A DNA stretch of 64,000 nucleotides from Sphingomonas psychrotolerans (GTDB taxonomy: Bacteria; Pseudomonadota; Alphaproteobacteria; Sphingomonadales; Sphingomonadaceae). Positions 19,518 to 28,194 of this stretch are shown here, in pieces. A model generated the notes under the pieces. It was not told the origin of the DNA. It worked only from the letters and a program-made list of their open reading frames with translations, and searched no databases. The translations under genes and the position numbers were made by a program. Location of the stretch: positions 1,426,001-1,490,000 of the forward strand of contig NZ_CP024923.1 in assembly GCF_002796605.1 (NCBI RefSeq), written 5' to 3'. Within the stretch, counting starts at the first letter, position 1, and every line of letters starts with the position of its first letter.

Positions 19518-20054
19518 TCACCGCGCCGCCGCGGGAAGCTCCCATGCGAAATTGGCCTCATGGTGGAAGTCGGGCTTCCCCCCCGGATGCGCGAGCGACC
19601 AGAAAGAGCGTTTACCGCCGGCCTCCTCGATCACCGCAGTGACGCCGATGCACCAGTCGCCATCGGGCAATGCGGACAGGTCGACCGCCGCACGCATCTC
19701 GCCGCCCCACCATTCGATCGCCGGCACGCCCAGCGGCAGATCGATCATCCCCGCGCGATAGCCGGTGAAGCGATAGGCTGCCCATTCACCCGAAGGCGAG
19801 AAGTTGAACTCGTAATAGCCTTCGCCGTCGTCCGGCCTGACGAACAGCTCGAAGCAGGTGTGCTTCCATAATTCGTTCGCGCGCCGCGGCGGCCCGGCCT
19901 CGGGAGTCACCAGGCCATCCGCCCCGTGCACCCGAAATTCGATCAGCCAGCGCCCGTCGCCACCGCATGCCAGCATCACGTCGATGCCGCGCACCGCGAC
20001 CGGCGCGAAATCGGGATGCGGCACCAGCGTCCCATTGCCCAATCCTCTCCCCAA
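19518..20054 (-). CDS. DOMON-like domain-containing protein
   Basis: The 178-residue protein resembles the DOMON-like/carbohydrate-binding-fold proteins of sphingomonads: a beta-sandwich with [31 protein letters not shown] and a closing [10 protein letters not shown] plus FWSLAHP. No signal peptide is evident. Its first codons overlap upstream sequence of the divergent tyrS; the spacer is 32 bases. The ligand is unknown. Confidence 0.75.
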   Translation of the reverse strand: MGRGLGNGTLVPHPDFAPVAVRGIDVMLACGGDGRWLIEFRVHGADGLVTPEAGPPRRANELWKHTCFELFVRPDDGEGYYEFNFSPSGEWAAYRFTGYRAGMIDLPLGVPAIEWWGGEMRAAVDLSALPDGDWCIGVTAVIEEAGGKRSFWSLAHPGGKPDFHHEANFAWELPAAAR

Positions 20055-20086
20055 TTCACTTCCTCCATGCTAGGCGGCGCGGCATC

Positions 20087-21313
20087 ATGACCGAATATAA
20101 GTCCGAACTGCTCCGCCTGCTCTCTTCGCGCGGCTATATCCACCAGGTCACCGACCCTCAGGGGCTGGATGCCCTCGCCGCGCGCCAGGTCGTTCCCGGC
20201 TATATCGGCTTCGATCCGACGGCGCCGTCGCTCCACGTCGGCAGCCTCGTCCAGATCATGCTGCTCCGCCGGCTCCAGCAAGCGGGCCACAAGCCCATCG
20301 TGCTGATGGGCGGCGGCACCGGCAAGGTCGGCGATCCCAGCTTCAAGGACGAAGCCCGCAAGCTGCTGACCGAAGAGACAATTGCCAGCAACATAGCCTC
20401 TATCAAGACGGTGTTCGAGAACTTCCTGACCTTTGGCGACGGCCCCGCCGACGCCGTGATGCTCGACAATGCCGAATGGCTCGACGCACTCGAATATCTG
20501 CCTTTCCTGCGCGATTACGGCCAGCATTTCTCGGTCAACCGGATGCTGAGCTTCGATTCGGTCAAGCTGCGGCTCGATCGCGAGCAGTCGCTGTCCTTCC
20601 TCGAATTCAACTACATGATCCTCCAGGCGTACGACTTCCTCGAGCTGTCGCGCCGCCAGGCCTGCCGCCTGCAGATGGGCGGCTCGGATCAATGGGGGAA
20701 TATCGTCAACGGCATCGAGCTGTCGCGCCGTGTTGACGGCACCGAGGTCTACGGCGTCACCACGCCGCTGATCACCACCGCGGACGGCGGCAAGATGGGC
20801 AAGACCATGTCGGGTGCGGTCTGGCTCAACCCCGAACAGCTCTCGCATTATGATTATTGGCAGTTCTGGCGGAACACCGATGATCGCGACGTCGGCCGTT
20901 TCCTTCGGCTGTTCACCGATCTCCCGCTCGACGAGATCGCCCGGCTGGAGGCGCTCGAAGGTGCCGAGATCAACGAGGCCAAGAAGATCCTCGCCAACGA
21001 AGCGACTGCGATGTGCCGCGGATCCGCCGCTGCGCAGGAAGCCGCCGAGACCGCGCGCCGGACCTTCGAGGAAGGCGCCGCCGGCGAGGCGCTGCCGAGC
21101 TTCGCGGTGCCCGGGGGCAGCATCCTTATCGTCGATGCGCTGGTCGGCCTTGGCCTGTGTGCGTCCAAGGGCGAGGCGCGACGCAAGATCGCCGAGGGAG
21201 CGATCAAGGTCGCCGACCAGCCGGTGAGCGATCCGATGGCGAACGTGGCGGTCACGGGCCAGGTCAAGATCAGCTTCGGCAAGAAGAAGCACGGCCTGCT
21301 CGTCTCTGCCTGA
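20087..21313 (+). CDS. tyrS: Tyrosine--tRNA ligase
   Basis: A class I aminoacyl-tRNA synthetase of 408 residues. The [14 protein letters not shown] segment carries the HIGH-type motif (HVGS), KMGKTMSG is the KMSKS-type loop, and the C-terminus has an S4 RNA-binding domain (about 345-405, [16 protein letters not shown]). I chose the ATG at 20087 at the family N-terminus. It lies opposite the DOMON-like gene with a 32-base spacer. Confidence 0.95.
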   Translation: MTEYKSELLRLLSSRGYIHQVTDPQGLDALAARQVVPGYIGFDPTAPSLHVGSLVQIMLLRRLQQAGHKPIVLMGGGTGKVGDPSFKDEARKLLTEETIASNIASIKTVFENFLTFGDGPADAVMLDNAEWLDALEYLPFLRDYGQHFSVNRMLSFDSVKLRLDREQSLSFLEFNYMILQAYDFLELSRRQACRLQMGGSDQWGNIVNGIELSRRVDGTEVYGVTTPLITTADGGKMGKTMSGAVWLNPEQLSHYDYWQFWRNTDDRDVGRFLRLFTDLPLDEIARLEALEGAEINEAKKILANEATAMCRGSAAAQEAAETARRTFEEGAAGEALPSFAVPGGSILIVDALVGLGLCASKGEARRKIAEGAIKVADQPVSDPMANVAVTGQVKISFGKKKHGLLVSA

Positions 21314-21414
21314 CAGACGCACGATAAGTCCCTGTTAAGCAGCTTCGTTTGAAGCGAATTCACACGCGCCCGATATCACGGCAACCCTACCCTCCAGGGT
21401 TGAGCGAGGCGCGT

Positions 21415-21738
21415 ATGAGTTTCAGCATCGGCAATCTGGCCATCGCCGACGACCGGCAGGAGATGCGCGATGACGTGCATTATCGTGCGCGCGCTTATGG
21501 CCCCGATGCCCGCCAGCTCACCTTCCTGATCGTCAACATCTCGCCGCACGGCCTGATGGCGCGCTGCGACACGCCGTTCGAGACCGGCGATCGCCTGCGC
21601 ATCGTGCTACCGGTGGCGGGACCGGTGAGCGGCGAGATACGCTGGTCGCTGGGCGGCCGCCTCGGCTGCCAGTTCGACCCGGCGATCGATCTCGCCACTT
21701 ATTACGAACTCATCGCGGTGCTGGTGAAGGGGAAATAG
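21415..21738 (+). CDS. Single-domain PilZ protein
   Basis: The 107-residue protein is a lone PilZ domain. The N/DxSxxG motif is IVNISPHGLMARC near residues 40-50, followed by a beta-barrel with GEIRWSLGGRLGCQF. The N-terminal arginine motif is only loosely kept (EMRDDVHYRARAY), so c-di-GMP binding is uncertain. The ATG at 21415 follows a GAGG-type ribosome site. It sits convergent with recG, with two bases between stop codons. Confidence 0.75.
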   Translation: MSFSIGNLAIADDRQEMRDDVHYRARAYGPDARQLTFLIVNISPHGLMARCDTPFETGDRLRIVLPVAGPVSGEIRWSLGGRLGCQFDPAIDLATYYELIAVLVKGK

Positions 21739-21740
21739 CC

Positions 21741-23801
21741 TCAACCCGCCCGCAGCAGCGCCACCGCCGCATCCCGCTCGAACAAATATAGCGCCGTCCG
21801 CGCCGCTTCGCCCCGTGGGGTCTTAAGGCTGCGATCCTGGTCCACCAGCAATCGCGCATCGGCATTGGCCGCAACGATCAGCGCCTGCATCATCTCGGGC
21901 GTCGCCAGCCGGAACGTCTGTTCGCCCGATTGCCGCGTGCCGAGCAGTTCGCCGCCGCCGCGCAATTCGAGGTCGCGCTCGGCGATCAGGAAACCGTCAT
22001 TGGTGTCGCGCATCAGCGCGAGTCTGGCCCGGGACGTCTCGCTGAGGCCATTCCCGCGCAGCAGCACGCAATGCGACTTGCCCCCGCCCCGCCCGACCCG
22101 GCCGCGCAACTGGTGGAGCTGGGCCAGCCCGAAACGGTCGGCATGCTCGATCACGATCAAGGTCGCATTGGGCACGTCGACTCCGACCTCGATCACCGTG
22201 GTCGCCACGAGCACGCCGATATGGCCGCCAGCGAAGCGCGCCATCACCGCATCCTTTTCGGGTCCCTTCATCCGCCCGTGCACCAGCCCGACCTTGTCGC
22301 CGTATCGCATCTGGAGCTCCGCCGCGCGCTGTTCGGCGGCGGCGAGGTCGACCTTTTCGCTCTCTTCGACCAGCGGGCACACCCAATAGGCCTGCTTGCC
22401 CGAGTCGAGATGCCGTCCGAGCGCTGCGACGATCTCACCCAGCCGGTCCTCCGATATAACGCTGGTATCGATCGGCTCGCGCCCCGGCGGCATCTCGTCG
22501 AGTCGGCTGACGTCCATCTCGCCATGCGTCGCGAGCTGAAGGGTGCGCGGGATCGGCGTCGCGGTCATCACCAGCAGATGCGGCGGCACTTGCGCCTTGG
22601 ACTGGAGCATCAGACGTTCGGCCACCCCGAAGCGATGCTGTTCGTCGACCACCACGAGACCGAGATCCTTGTAGCGCACGCCTTCCTGGAAGATCGCGTG
22701 CGTCCCCACCAGGATATCGATCGAACCGTCGGCGAGCCCCATCAAGGTCGCCTCGCGAACCTTGCCCTTGTCGCGCCCGGTCAGGATCGCCACGCTTACA
22801 TCCAGCCCGGAGAGCATACGCGTAAGTGTCTCGAAATGCTGCCGGGCGAGGATCTCGGTCGGGGCCAACATCGCCCCTTGCGCACCCGCCTCGGCGGCGA
22901 TCAGCAGCGCCATCGTCGCGACCAGAGTCTTGCCCGATCCGACATCGCCCTGGAGCAGCCGCAACATCGGCTGGGCCTGCGCCATGTCGCCTTCGATCTC
23001 GCGGATCGTCCGCGCCTGCGCGCCCGTCGGGGTATAAGGCAGCTTCAGTCCGTCCCGCAGCCGGCCGTCGCCGGCAAGCGGCCGCCCGCGCTTCGACCGC
23101 GCCTCGCCGCGCACCAGCAGCAGCGCGAGCTGGTTGGCGAAGATCTCGTCATAAGCGAGTCGCTCGCGCGCCCTGGCATCGGCAGGATCGGCGTGAATCG
23201 CCGCCAGTGCCTCGCGCCATCCGGGCCAACCCTTTTGCCCCTTCAGGCTCGGCTCGATCCATTCGGGCAGTTCCGGCGCCCGTTCCAGCGCCTGCCCTGC
23301 CAGCGTGCCGATCCGCTTCGACGTGATCCCTTCGGAGCACGGATACACCGCCTCGCGCCCGACCGATTGCGCCTCTTCGAGCGGCAGCACGAGATCGGGA
23401 TGGACGATCTGCAGCTCCTGCCCATAGGTCTCGAGCTTGCCCGAGACGAAGCGCGGCTCGTTGAGCGGCAGTAGCTTCTTCGCCCAGCCCGAATTGCCGC
23501 CGAAGAACACCAGGCTGACAAAATTGCCCTTGGCGTCGACCGCCTGCACCCGCGCCGGCGCCCGCGCGCTGCCGCCGAAGCGATAATTCACAGCAGTCAG
23601 CGTGATCGCGATGATGCGCCCGGCATCCGCAGCGTCGAGCTCTTCGCGCGGCACCCGATCGATGAACCCGGTGGGCAGGTGGAACGCGACATCCACTGCT
23701 CGCGCCAGCCCCAGCCGCTCGAGCGGCTTGGCGAGCCCAGGGCCAATGCCCTTCAGCGCGGTCACCTCCGCGAACAGTGGATTGAGAATGTCCGGCCGCA
23801 T
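21741..23801 (-). CDS. recG: ATP-dependent DNA helicase RecG
   Basis: RecG reverses stalled forks and branch-migrates Holliday junctions. The 686-residue protein has the N-terminal OB-fold wedge domain (about 1-200), then superfamily 2 motor domains: LQGDVGSGKTLVAT (Walker A, about 283-292), VVDEQHRFGV (motif II), TATPIPRTL (motif III), and a late QLHQLRGRVGRGG (motif VI). The C-terminal FRLATPEMM segment fits. It is divergent from sdhE, which starts 72 bases away. Confidence 0.96.
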   Translation of the reverse strand: MRPDILNPLFAEVTALKGIGPGLAKPLERLGLARAVDVAFHLPTGFIDRVPREELDAADAGRIIAITLTAVNYRFGGSARAPARVQAVDAKGNFVSLVFFGGNSGWAKKLLPLNEPRFVSGKLETYGQELQIVHPDLVLPLEEAQSVGREAVYPCSEGITSKRIGTLAGQALERAPELPEWIEPSLKGQKGWPGWREALAAIHADPADARARERLAYDEIFANQLALLLVRGEARSKRGRPLAGDGRLRDGLKLPYTPTGAQARTIREIEGDMAQAQPMLRLLQGDVGSGKTLVATMALLIAAEAGAQGAMLAPTEILARQHFETLTRMLSGLDVSVAILTGRDKGKVREATLMGLADGSIDILVGTHAIFQEGVRYKDLGLVVVDEQHRFGVAERLMLQSKAQVPPHLLVMTATPIPRTLQLATHGEMDVSRLDEMPPGREPIDTSVISEDRLGEIVAALGRHLDSGKQAYWVCPLVEESEKVDLAAAEQRAAELQMRYGDKVGLVHGRMKGPEKDAVMARFAGGHIGVLVATTVIEVGVDVPNATLIVIEHADRFGLAQLHQLRGRVGRGGGKSHCVLLRGNGLSETSRARLALMRDTNDGFLIAERDLELRGGGELLGTRQSGEQTFRLATPEMMQALIVAANADARLLVDQDRSLKTPRGEAARTALYLFERDAAVALLRAG

Positions 23802-23873
23802 GTCTATCTCCGCCCCTACACCGAAGCCGACGGTCGCTCAAAGCGCCGCCGGCCGATTTGCGTTGGAGTTTCT

Positions 23874-24140
23874 GTGGACCGCGAACACCGCCTCAAGCGT
23901 CTGCGCTTCCGCGCCTGGCATCGCGGCGTCAAGGAAGCCGATTTACTCATCGGCGGCTTCTTCGACGCGCATTCCGAGGGGTGGGACGACGCCGAGATCG
24001 AATTGTTCGAGGCTTTGCTCGAAGAGCAGGACGTCGACATCATGGCTTGGGCGATGGGAACCGCTGACGTGCCCCAACACTATGACGGCACAATAATGCG
24101 CGCGCTCAAGACTTTGAATTACGTACCGATTTCTAATTAG
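23874..24140 (+). CDS. sdhE: FAD assembly factor SdhE
   Basis: An 88-residue protein that promotes covalent FAD attachment to succinate dehydrogenase. The conserved RGxxE motif is RGVKEAD at about residues 17-23, followed by the acidic helix and the DIMAWAMG segment. The start is a GTG at 23874 preceded by TTGGAG with five bases spacing, the only start fitting the family N-terminus. It lies between divergent recG and co-directional mfd, an arrangement I recall from alphaproteobacteria. Confidence 0.88.
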   Translation: MDREHRLKRLRFRAWHRGVKEADLLIGGFFDAHSEGWDDAEIELFEALLEEQDVDIMAWAMGTADVPQHYDGTIMRALKTLNYVPISN

Positions 24141-24141
24141 C

Positions 24142-24221
24142 CGTCACCCGGCGGAAGCCCGGGTTTCGGGTCTTGCGCAATACGCCCTCGGCCTGAGGTC
24201 CCGGCTTTCGCCGGGATGACG
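24142..24221. repeat. Paired REP-like palindromes between sdhE and mfd
   Basis: Two hairpin units in opposite orientation: the left CGTCACCCGGCGGAAG unit and the right unit CCCGGCTTTCGCCGGGATGACG. About 20 bases separate them. The same head-to-head pair recurs at 34149-34227 and 58557-58632, so it is a dispersed family resembling REP/BIME elements. Confidence 0.7.
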
Positions 24222-24234
24222 AGAAGAGACGAGA

Positions 24235-27200
24235 ATGCCCGACCTCAACAAGATCCTCACCGCCACCCGGCCCCTCACCCTTTCGGGCACCCCGACCGGC
24301 TTCCTTCCCTGGATGTTGGCCGACCTCGCCCGTGCCGGGAACATGGCGGTGTTCGTCGCCTCGGACGAAGCGGCGATGCGCACGATCGCCTCGACCGCGC
24401 ATTATTTCGCCCCCGAGCTCGACATCCTCAGCTATCCGGCGTGGGATTGCCTGCCTTATGACCGCGCCAGCCCGACGCTGCGCGTCATGTCCGAACGGCT
24501 CGCCACGCTCCACGCGCTTCAGATCAAGTCCGAGAAGCCCCGCCTGCTCGTCACCACCGTCAACGCCGCGAGCCAGCGCACCCTCACGCCCTTCCGCATC
24601 CGCCAGCTCGTCGCCCGCCTTGCTCCCGGCGAGCGCATCGGCCTCGACAAGCTCGCGACGCTGCTTCAGGCGAACGGCTATGTCCGCGTCGACACGGTGC
24701 ACGACGCCGGCGAATTCGCCGTTCGGGGCGGTCTGGTCGACCTCTTCCCCAGCGGCGCCGAACAGGCCCTGCGTCTCGATTTCTTCGGCGACGAGATCGA
24801 GAGCCTGCGCACCTTCTCGCCCGAGGATCAGCGCACTACCGGTCGCGTCGACGGCTTCGTCCTGCTGCCCGCCTCCGAAGCCTTGCTCGACGAGGAGTCG
24901 ATCAAGCGTTTCCGCGGCCGCTATCGCGAGAAGTTCGGCGCCAACGCCACCGGTGATCCGCTCTATCAGGCGATCAGCGACGGCCGCCGCCTCGCCGGCA
25001 TGGAGCATTGGCTCCCGATGTTCGAGGAGCGCCTCGACACCTTGTTCGCGCATCTGCCCGACGACGCAGTGATCGTCCGCGACTCGGCCACCGCCGGTGC
25101 CGCCGAACAACGCTTCGAAGCGATCGCCGACTATCAGCAGAACCGCGTCCGCGCCGAGTCGACCGCCCCCGGCAGCTATCGCCCGCTCGCCGCCGACACG
25201 CTCTATCTGTCTGCCGACGAGTGGGCCAAGGCGCTTGACCATGGGCCGGTGCATATCGCCACGCCCTTCCATGAGCCTGAAAGCGCCACCGTCCTCGACT
25301 TCGAGGTCGATGGTCCGCGCGATTTCGCCCCCGAGCGCGCCGCCGGCACCAATGTCTACGAAGCTGTCGTAGCTCACCTCGCCAAAGTACGGAGAGACGG
25401 GAAGAAACCGATCCTCGCCAGCTATTCGGTCGGCGCCCGCGAGCGCCTCTCTGGCCTGCTCGCGGACCACGGCCTCAAGGGTGCCCGCAACGCCGATGGC
25501 TGGCAGGAAGCGCTCGGCACCGCGGACAAGGGCATCGCCCTCATTGTTCTGCCGCTCGATCATGGCTTCACTGCACCAAACGTCGCGGTGCTCACCGAGC
25601 AGGACATGCTCGGCGACCGTCTCGTCCGCCGCAGCAAGCGGCGAAAAAATACCGATGCCTTCCTTCAGGAGCTCGCCACGCTCTCGCCGGGCGACCTCGT
25701 CGTCCATATCGAGCATGGCATCGGCCGCTACGAGGGCCTCACCCAGATCCCGGTGCAAAAGGCGCCGCACGATTGCGTCGCGCTCTCCTATGCCGGCGGC
25801 GACAAGCTCTACGTTCCGGTCGAAAATCTCGAAGTGCTGAGCCGCTACGGCTCGGGCGAGGAAGGCGCGACGCTCGATCGGCTCGGCGGCGAGGCATGGC
25901 AGCGCCGCAAGTCGAAGATGAAGGAGCGAATCCGCGAGATTGCGGGCGACCTCATCGCCACTGCCGCCAAGCGCGCCACCCGCCCCGCCGAAATCGCCGA
26001 GCCCGATCATGGCGGCTACGCCGCATTCGTCGATCGCTTCCCTTACGAGGAGACCGACGACCAGGACCGCGCGATCAACGACGTGCTCGGGGATCTTGCC
26101 GCGGGCCGGCCGATGGACCGCCTCATCGTCGGCGATGTCGGCTTCGGCAAGACCGAGGTCGCGCTTCGCGCCGCCTTCGTCGCCGCGATGGCGGGGATGC
26201 AGGTCGCCGTGGTCTGCCCGACCACTTTGCTCGCCCGCCAGCACCATCGCAATTTCGTCGAGCGCTTCCAGGGCTTCCCGATCGAGATCGGCCGCCTGTC
26301 GCGCCTGGTGCCCGCCGCCGAGGCCAAGGCAGTCAAGGAAGGCCTGACCGAGGGCAAGATCGACATCGTCATCGGCACCCACGCGATCCTGTCCAAGTCG
26401 ATCGACATCAAGCGCCTCGGCCTCGTCATCGTCGACGAGGAGCAGCGCTTCGGCGTGACCCACAAGGAGCGCCTGAAGGCGATGAAGGCGGACGTCCACG
26501 TCCTCACCCTCACCGCCACCCCGATCCCGCGCACGCTGCAGATGGCGATGTCGGGCCTGCGCGAGCTTTCGGTGATCCAGACCCCACCGGTCGATCGCCT
26601 CGCAGTGCGCACCTATGTCATTCCTTGGGATCCGGTCGTGCTGCGCGAGGCATTGCTGCGCGAGCATTATCGCGGCGGCCAGGCCTATTTCGTCACGCCG
26701 CGCATCTCGGACCTCCCCGATATCGAGGCGTTCCTGCGCAACGACGTCCCCGAGATCAGCTATGTCGTCGCGCACGGCCAGATGGCCCCGACCGAAGTCG
26801 AGGAGCGCATGTCGGCCTTTTACGATCGCCGCTACGATTTGCTCATCTCGACCACGATCATCGAATCCGGCCTCGACATCCCGTCGGCGAACACGCTGAT
26901 CGTCAACCGCGCCGACAAGTTCGGGCTCGCGCAGCTCTACCAGATCCGCGGTCGCGTCGGACGCGCCAAGACACGCGCTTATGCCTATCTGACGACTCCG
27001 CCCGAGCGCCAAATGACCGAGGCGGCCGACAAGCGCCTCAAGGTGCTGTCCGATCTCGAATCGCTCGGCGCCGGTTTCCAGCTCGCGGCCCACGATCTCG
27101 ACATCCGCGGTGCCGGCAATCTGCTCGGCGACGAGCAATCGGGCCACATCAAGGAAGTCGGCTACGAACTCTACCAGTCAATGCTCGAAGAGGCGATCAT

Positions 27201-27693
27201 GGACGCCAAGGCCGGCGGGCTGCGCGACGACATCCGCCCCAAGGACCTGTCGCCGTCGATCACCGTCGACGCGCCGATCATGATCCCCGAGGACTATGTC
27301 CCCGATCTCGATCTGCGCATGGGGCTCTATCGCCGCCTCAACGATGTCGAGGACACCCGCGGGATCGAGGAGTTCGCCGCCGAGTTGATCGATCGCTTCG
27401 GCAAATTGCCCGAGCCGACCGAGAATTTGCTCCGGCTGATCGAGGCCAAGCTCAACGCCAAGACGGCGTGCATCGCCAAGATCGACGTCGGCCCCAAGGG
27501 CGCGCTCGTCACCTTCTACGACGACAAATTCCCCAATGTCCCCGGGCTGCTCGCTTATGTCGACAAGCTGGGCGGCACCGCCAGGCTGCGCCCCGACATG
27601 AAGCTGGTCATCAACCGCGCCTGGGCTGACCCCAAGGCCCGGCTCCACGGCGCGCTGCAGCTTTCGCGCGGGCTCGCCAAGGCGGCGGGATAA
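24235..27693 (+). CDS. mfd: Transcription-repair coupling factor
   Basis: Mfd removes RNA polymerase stalled at DNA lesions and recruits UvrA. The 1152-residue protein has the UvrB-like N-terminal region (about 1-340), the RNA-polymerase interaction domain (about 465-545, with DLVVHIEHGIGRYEG), the translocase with Walker A GDVGFGKTEVALRA (about 634-647) and VDEEQRFGV, motif VI QLYQIRGRVGRA, and a C-terminal TRCF domain (about 1000-1110). The spacer to sdhE is filled by the REP-like pair. A 13-bp perfect hairpin follows the gene. Confidence 0.97.
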   Translation: MPDLNKILTATRPLTLSGTPTGFLPWMLADLARAGNMAVFVASDEAAMRTIASTAHYFAPELDILSYPAWDCLPYDRASPTLRVMSERLATLHALQIKSEKPRLLVTTVNAASQRTLTPFRIRQLVARLAPGERIGLDKLATLLQANGYVRVDTVHDAGEFAVRGGLVDLFPSGAEQALRLDFFGDEIESLRTFSPEDQRTTGRVDGFVLLPASEALLDEESIKRFRGRYREKFGANATGDPLYQAISDGRRLAGMEHWLPMFEERLDTLFAHLPDDAVIVRDSATAGAAEQRFEAIADYQQNRVRAESTAPGSYRPLAADTLYLSADEWAKALDHGPVHIATPFHEPESATVLDFEVDGPRDFAPERAAGTNVYEAVVAHLAKVRRDGKKPILASYSVGARERLSGLLADHGLKGARNADGWQEALGTADKGIALIVLPLDHGFTAPNVAVLTEQDMLGDRLVRRSKRRKNTDAFLQELATLSPGDLVVHIEHGIGRYEGLTQIPVQKAPHDCVALSYAGGDKLYVPVENLEVLSRYGSGEEGATLDRLGGEAWQRRKSKMKERIREIAGDLIATAAKRATRPAEIAEPDHGGYAAFVDRFPYEETDDQDRAINDVLGDLAAGRPMDRLIVGDVGFGKTEVALRAAFVAAMAGMQVAVVCPTTLLARQHHRNFVERFQGFPIEIGRLSRLVPAAEAKAVKEGLTEGKIDIVIGTHAILSKSIDIKRLGLVIVDEEQRFGVTHKERLKAMKADVHVLTLTATPIPRTLQMAMSGLRELSVIQTPPVDRLAVRTYVIPWDPVVLREALLREHYRGGQAYFVTPRISDLPDIEAFLRNDVPEISYVVAHGQMAPTEVEERMSAFYDRRYDLLISTTIIESGLDIPSANTLIVNRADKFGLAQLYQIRGRVGRAKTRAYAYLTTPPERQMTEAADKRLKVLSDLESLGAGFQLAAHDLDIRGAGNLLGDEQSGHIKEVGYELYQSMLEEAIMDAKAGGLRDDIRPKDLSPSITVDAPIMIPEDYVPDLDLRMGLYRRLNDVEDTRGIEEFAAELIDRFGKLPEPTENLLRLIEAKLNAKTACIAKIDVGPKGALVTFYDDKFPNVPGLLAYVDKLGGTARLRPDMKLVINRAWADPKARLHGALQLSRGLAKAAG

Positions 27694-27718
27694 AGCAGCC
27701 GCAGCACCGTAACTCCCA

Positions 27719-27750
27719 CCGTCACCCTGGCACTTCAGCCAGGGTGACGG
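27719..27750. terminator. Perfect 13-bp hairpin after mfd
   Basis: The arms CCGTCACCCTGGC and GCCAGGGTGACGG are exact inverse complements around a six-base loop. It lies between the mfd stop and the convergent gene ending at 27772, so it can serve both strands. There is no U-run, so whether it terminates intrinsically is uncertain; it is also distantly similar to the REP-like units. Confidence 0.5.
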
Positions 27751-27771
27751 TAATGATGCCGGGCTCGCTCC

Positions 27772-28194
27772 CTACTTCAGTGGGCCAAGCTTGCCCAGTT
27801 CTCCACTTATGGAGAGCAACTCTTCTTCTTCCTCTTCCAGCGCCTCGGCGTCGAACTTCTCGCGGGTCATGTCGAACGCGCCGGTCAGTCCCTCGACGAT
27901 CCAGCTGCCCATCACGAGCGTCCCGTCGGCATCGACCGCGCCCGAATAGCGTACCGCGTGGGTCCAGCCGCCGCTGCCGTCATATTGTTTGGTGAAGCGC
28001 AAGCTGGCGCCATCGCGCTGGCCGGTGACGGTCGCTCGCCGGATCGCTCCGCTTGCGTCGTCCGGCTCGGTGATCGTGCCGGTCACTGCACCCGAGATTT
28101 CCTCCAGCAGCGCGATGAAACCATTATCCTCATGGCCGGCATAGGCCGCGTAATGACCATACCAGACGCCGCTCACATCCTGTGGGTCGGTCAT
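27772..28194 (-). CDS. Conserved hypothetical protein coupled to the EAL gene
   Basis: The 140-residue soluble protein starts MTDPQDVSGVWYGHYAAY and reads as a small beta-barrel (GTITEPDDASGAIRRATVTG, FTKQYDGSGGWTHAVRYSG). It ends in an acidic tail rich in Glu. I do not recognise a named family. Its ATG overlaps the stop of the GGDEF/EAL gene (ATGA), so the pair is translationally coupled and may act together. Confidence 0.7.
   Translation of the reverse strand: MTDPQDVSGVWYGHYAAYAGHEDNGFIALLEEISGAVTGTITEPDDASGAIRRATVTGQRDGASLRFTKQYDGSGGWTHAVRYSGAVDADGTLVMGSWIVEGLTGAFDMTREKFDAEALEEEEEELLSISGELGKLGPLK

Noticed and set aside
24133..27147. A 1004-codon open frame on the minus strand opposite mfd
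   Set aside because: It is the shadow of a high-GC gene; the plus strand encodes a full Mfd with all motifs, and the antisense product has no recognisable domain.
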